Positions 5,644-7,727 of a stretch of DNA of 7,727 nt are shown in pieces. The notes beneath the pieces are model-generated. The model was not told the origin of the DNA. It did not search any database and saw nothing but the letters and a program-made list of their open reading frames with translations. Position numbers and translations under genes: made by a program. This DNA is from Thiomicrospira sp. UBA5634 (lineage in GTDB: Bacteria > Pseudomonadota > Gammaproteobacteria > Thiomicrospirales > Thiomicrospiraceae). Numbering within the stretch: the first letter of the stretch is position 1; each line of letters starts with the position of its first letter. The stretch is from assembly GCA_002421475.1 (NCBI GenBank), contig DIJW01000007.1, forward strand, positions 1 through 7,727, in the 5' to 3' direction.

Positions 5644-7707
5644 ATGACTAATCCGCGTTATCAACTTGAACAAATACTGGAATATTTTCCTGATGGCGTG
5701 TTTACGCTTGATCCTCAATTATTGATTTCTTACGTCAATCCCGCTTTTTGCCAAATGTTAGGTTTTAGCTCTGAAGAGTTAATCGGCAAATCTATTTCTG
5801 AATATCTGGGTGATTTAACTATCCTTGATTCTTGTCATGCAGAAGTGACCGCGCACGGTTTTTGCCGTGATCAAGAGACGATTTTTAAACGCAAAGACGG
5901 TTCGATTATTCATATTTCAAAAAATGTACAAATGTTGCAAGACGAGCAGGGTTATGCCGGCTTGATAGTCAGCATTCGCGATTTAACACAAGTTCATGAA
6001 CTCAATAAAAAGTTAGCAGAGTCGGCCAAACTTTTAGCTCGCTATAATGACAATTTATCGGCGTTAGTTTTGCGGCGTACGCAAAGTTTAAATGAACAAA
6101 TGGCATTTCTAGGCGATTATAAAAAGGCGATTGATGCCAGCAGTATGGTCAGTAAGTGCGACTTAAACCACACGATTATTGAGGTGAACCAGGCACTGTG
6201 TCAGCGTTCCGGTTATGACGCCGCTGAAATTATTGGTAAAAAATGTTCTTTATTGTGGGCTGATGATTCGGTGGGACTGTTGCCTGAAATTACTTCACGT
6301 ATTCATCGAGGTTTGTCATGGAAAGGGATTATTAAACTCATCAGTAAATCGGGTAAACCGTTTTATTTAGAGTCGACGATTGTACCGATTAGTGATGAAA
6401 CCGGTCGGTTACGTGAGTTTGTCAAAATAAGTAACGATGTGACGCCGTTAATTGAAACCACCGAAGCCTTAACCGAACGCTTACTTTATGACACCTTAAC
6501 CCGATTGCCGAATCGAGTTAAGTTGCTTTCCGATACAGAAAAAGCCGATGGTAAAACGCGTATAGTGCTGTTTAATATTGATAGTTTTAACGAGCTCAAC
6601 ACGTTTTACGGTCATTTTCTTGCCGATCGTTTATTAAAAACGATTGCCCATCATTTACAGCAACTTATTGCTGATATTCCTTTTGCCAGCGTTTATAAAC
6701 TGCCGGTAGATGAGTTTGCCGTGGTGATTGCCGACAATTGGTCTGATGAACGATTGGAATCCTTCGTTCAATCAACCTTAGATAAGGTTTCGGCACATAA
6801 TTTTATTATTGATCATCAGCAAATCAACGTTACGCTGACAGCCGGAATTGCATCATCTGACCGGGTTGGGGAAAACCCTCGTGATGTATTGGTTGCAACC
6901 GATATGGCGTTAAAAATGGCAAAAAAACAACACAAATCGTTTGTTTTTTATGACCCGAAATTAAAAATTAAACAAGGTTATGAAAAAAATTTACAGTGGG
7001 TGAAACGGTTACGTACTGCGCTGGAAGAAGACCGCTTGGTGCCTTTTTTTCAGCCGATTGTAAACGCACATACGCTAGAAATTGATCGTTATGAATGTTT
7101 AGTGCGAATTGTTGAACCGGATGGTGAAGTGATTAATCCATTCTTCTTTTTGGATGTGGCAAAAAAACTTAAACTTTATCACCAACTCACTATGACAATG
7201 ATTGAAAAATCATTTAAGAAATTTGCCGATTCACCTTATAGTTTTGCGATTAATTTGTCGATTGAAGATATTGTTGATGCCAAAGTGAGCGCATGGATTC
7301 TGCAAAAAGTGCGTGATTGTGCATTTGCTGATCGCGTTATTTTTGAAATCGTTGAGTCAGAAGGTATCCAAAACTACGATGAAGTGAACCGTTTTATTAA
7401 AGAAGTAAAACGGTTTGGCGTTAAAATCGCGATTGACGATTTTGGCGCAGGGTATTCCAACTTTGTTTACATTATGCGCTTAGATATTGATTTTATTAAG
7501 ATTGACGGCTCAATTATTCGAGATATTCATCAGAGCCGATCTTCGCAAGTGATTACCGAAACGATTATAGATTTTGCCCGCAAACTGAATATTCAAACCG
7601 TTGCGGAGTTTGTAGCGGATGAAAATGTATATAACTACCTTAAAGCCTTGCCGTTAGACAGTTTGCAGGGTTATCTGTTTGGTGAGCCTAAGGCGGATTT
7701 GGTTTAG
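5644..7707 (+). CDS. PAS-PAS-GGDEF-EAL protein, probable c-di-GMP phosphodiesterase
   Basis: This 687-residue protein has no membrane helix or signal peptide and should be cytosolic. Two PAS domains (about 5-115 and 160-270) are joined by a helical linker. The GGDEF domain (about 280-435) keeps DTLTRLPNR and D313, but its signature reads PVDEF at 354-358 instead of GGDEF and no RxxD inhibitory site precedes it, so cyclase activity is unlikely. The EAL domain (about 455-685) keeps the residues expected for hydrolysis of c-di-GMP to pGpG: E484 (ECLVR), N537 (NLS), E568 (FEIVE), D598-D599 (DDFGAGYS), K619, E655 and Q675 (QGYLF). The glycine of the usual AEGVE is Phe and its last Glu is Ala. The GGDEF may instead bind GTP and regulate the EAL, as reported for Caulobacter CC3396/PdeA. 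ATG at 5644 is the start because a TAG stands in frame at 5626-5628; its ribosome site is weak. PAS ligands cannot be read from sequence. Confidence 0.93.
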   Translation: MTNPRYQLEQILEYFPDGVFTLDPQLLISYVNPAFCQMLGFSSEELIGKSISEYLGDLTILDSCHAEVTAHGFCRDQETIFKRKDGSIIHISKNVQMLQDEQGYAGLIVSIRDLTQVHELNKKLAESAKLLARYNDNLSALVLRRTQSLNEQMAFLGDYKKAIDASSMVSKCDLNHTIIEVNQALCQRSGYDAAEIIGKKCSLLWADDSVGLLPEITSRIHRGLSWKGIIKLISKSGKPFYLESTIVPISDETGRLREFVKISNDVTPLIETTEALTERLLYDTLTRLPNRVKLLSDTEKADGKTRIVLFNIDSFNELNTFYGHFLADRLLKTIAHHLQQLIADIPFASVYKLPVDEFAVVIADNWSDERLESFVQSTLDKVSAHNFIIDHQQINVTLTAGIASSDRVGENPRDVLVATDMALKMAKKQHKSFVFYDPKLKIKQGYEKNLQWVKRLRTALEEDRLVPFFQPIVNAHTLEIDRYECLVRIVEPDGEVINPFFFLDVAKKLKLYHQLTMTMIEKSFKKFADSPYSFAINLSIEDIVDAKVSAWILQKVRDCAFADRVIFEIVESEGIQNYDEVNRFIKEVKRFGVKIAIDDFGAGYSNFVYIMRLDIDFIKIDGSIIRDIHQSRSSQVITETIIDFARKLNIQTVAEFVADENVYNYLKALPLDSLQGYLFGEPKADLV

Positions 7708-7727
7708 TCGCTTTGTTATAAGTTTGT

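Overview
The window is a chemotaxis and second-messenger signalling cluster with every gene on the + strand. It looks like a flagellated gammaproteobacterium of moderate GC (mid-40s % or slightly lower, judged by eye). The evidence is an enteric-like CheW, receptors ending in a CheR/CheB-docking pentapeptide, and an Aer-type FAD-PAS. A sulfur- or methyl-oxidising Thiotrichales-like host (Thiomicrospira/Hydrogenovibrio type) would fit, but that is a guess from style. No RNA genes, insertion sequences or CRISPR arrays are visible.

Layout. Positions 1-1594 hold the 3' part of a methyl-accepting chemotaxis protein (MCP) gene; its sensor and membrane part lies off the left edge. It runs into cheW (1594-2133) through a TAATG stop/start overlap. 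A strong intrinsic terminator follows (2143-2190). The next 280 bp or so are AT-rich and non-coding, with several small dyads and repeats and a possible promoter. From 2471 to 5477 lies a second receptor gene in two reading frames. Its first 204 codons encode an Aer-type FAD-PAS domain and one membrane helix. The next frame, open from 3081, encodes a periplasmic sensor, a second membrane helix, five HAMP units and the signalling hairpin. Removing one A in the AAA at 3079-3081 would join them into one protein of 1001 residues. After a 166-bp spacer with overlapping dyads, 5644-7707 encodes a cytosolic PAS-PAS-GGDEF-EAL protein. Its GGDEF motif is degenerate (PVDEF) while its EAL residues are intact.

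How the parts fit. The two receptors share a near-identical kinase-contacting tip and a poly-HAMP array with an almost exact 45-residue period. They presumably form arrays through the adjacent CheW and a CheA encoded elsewhere. The PAS-GGDEF-EAL protein probably breaks down c-di-GMP, tying a redox or ligand signal to the motile/sessile switch. The most notable points are the frame break in the Aer-like receptor, that receptor's combination of a cytoplasmic redox PAS with a periplasmic sensor and five HAMPs, and the degenerate cyclase site next to an intact phosphodiesterase.
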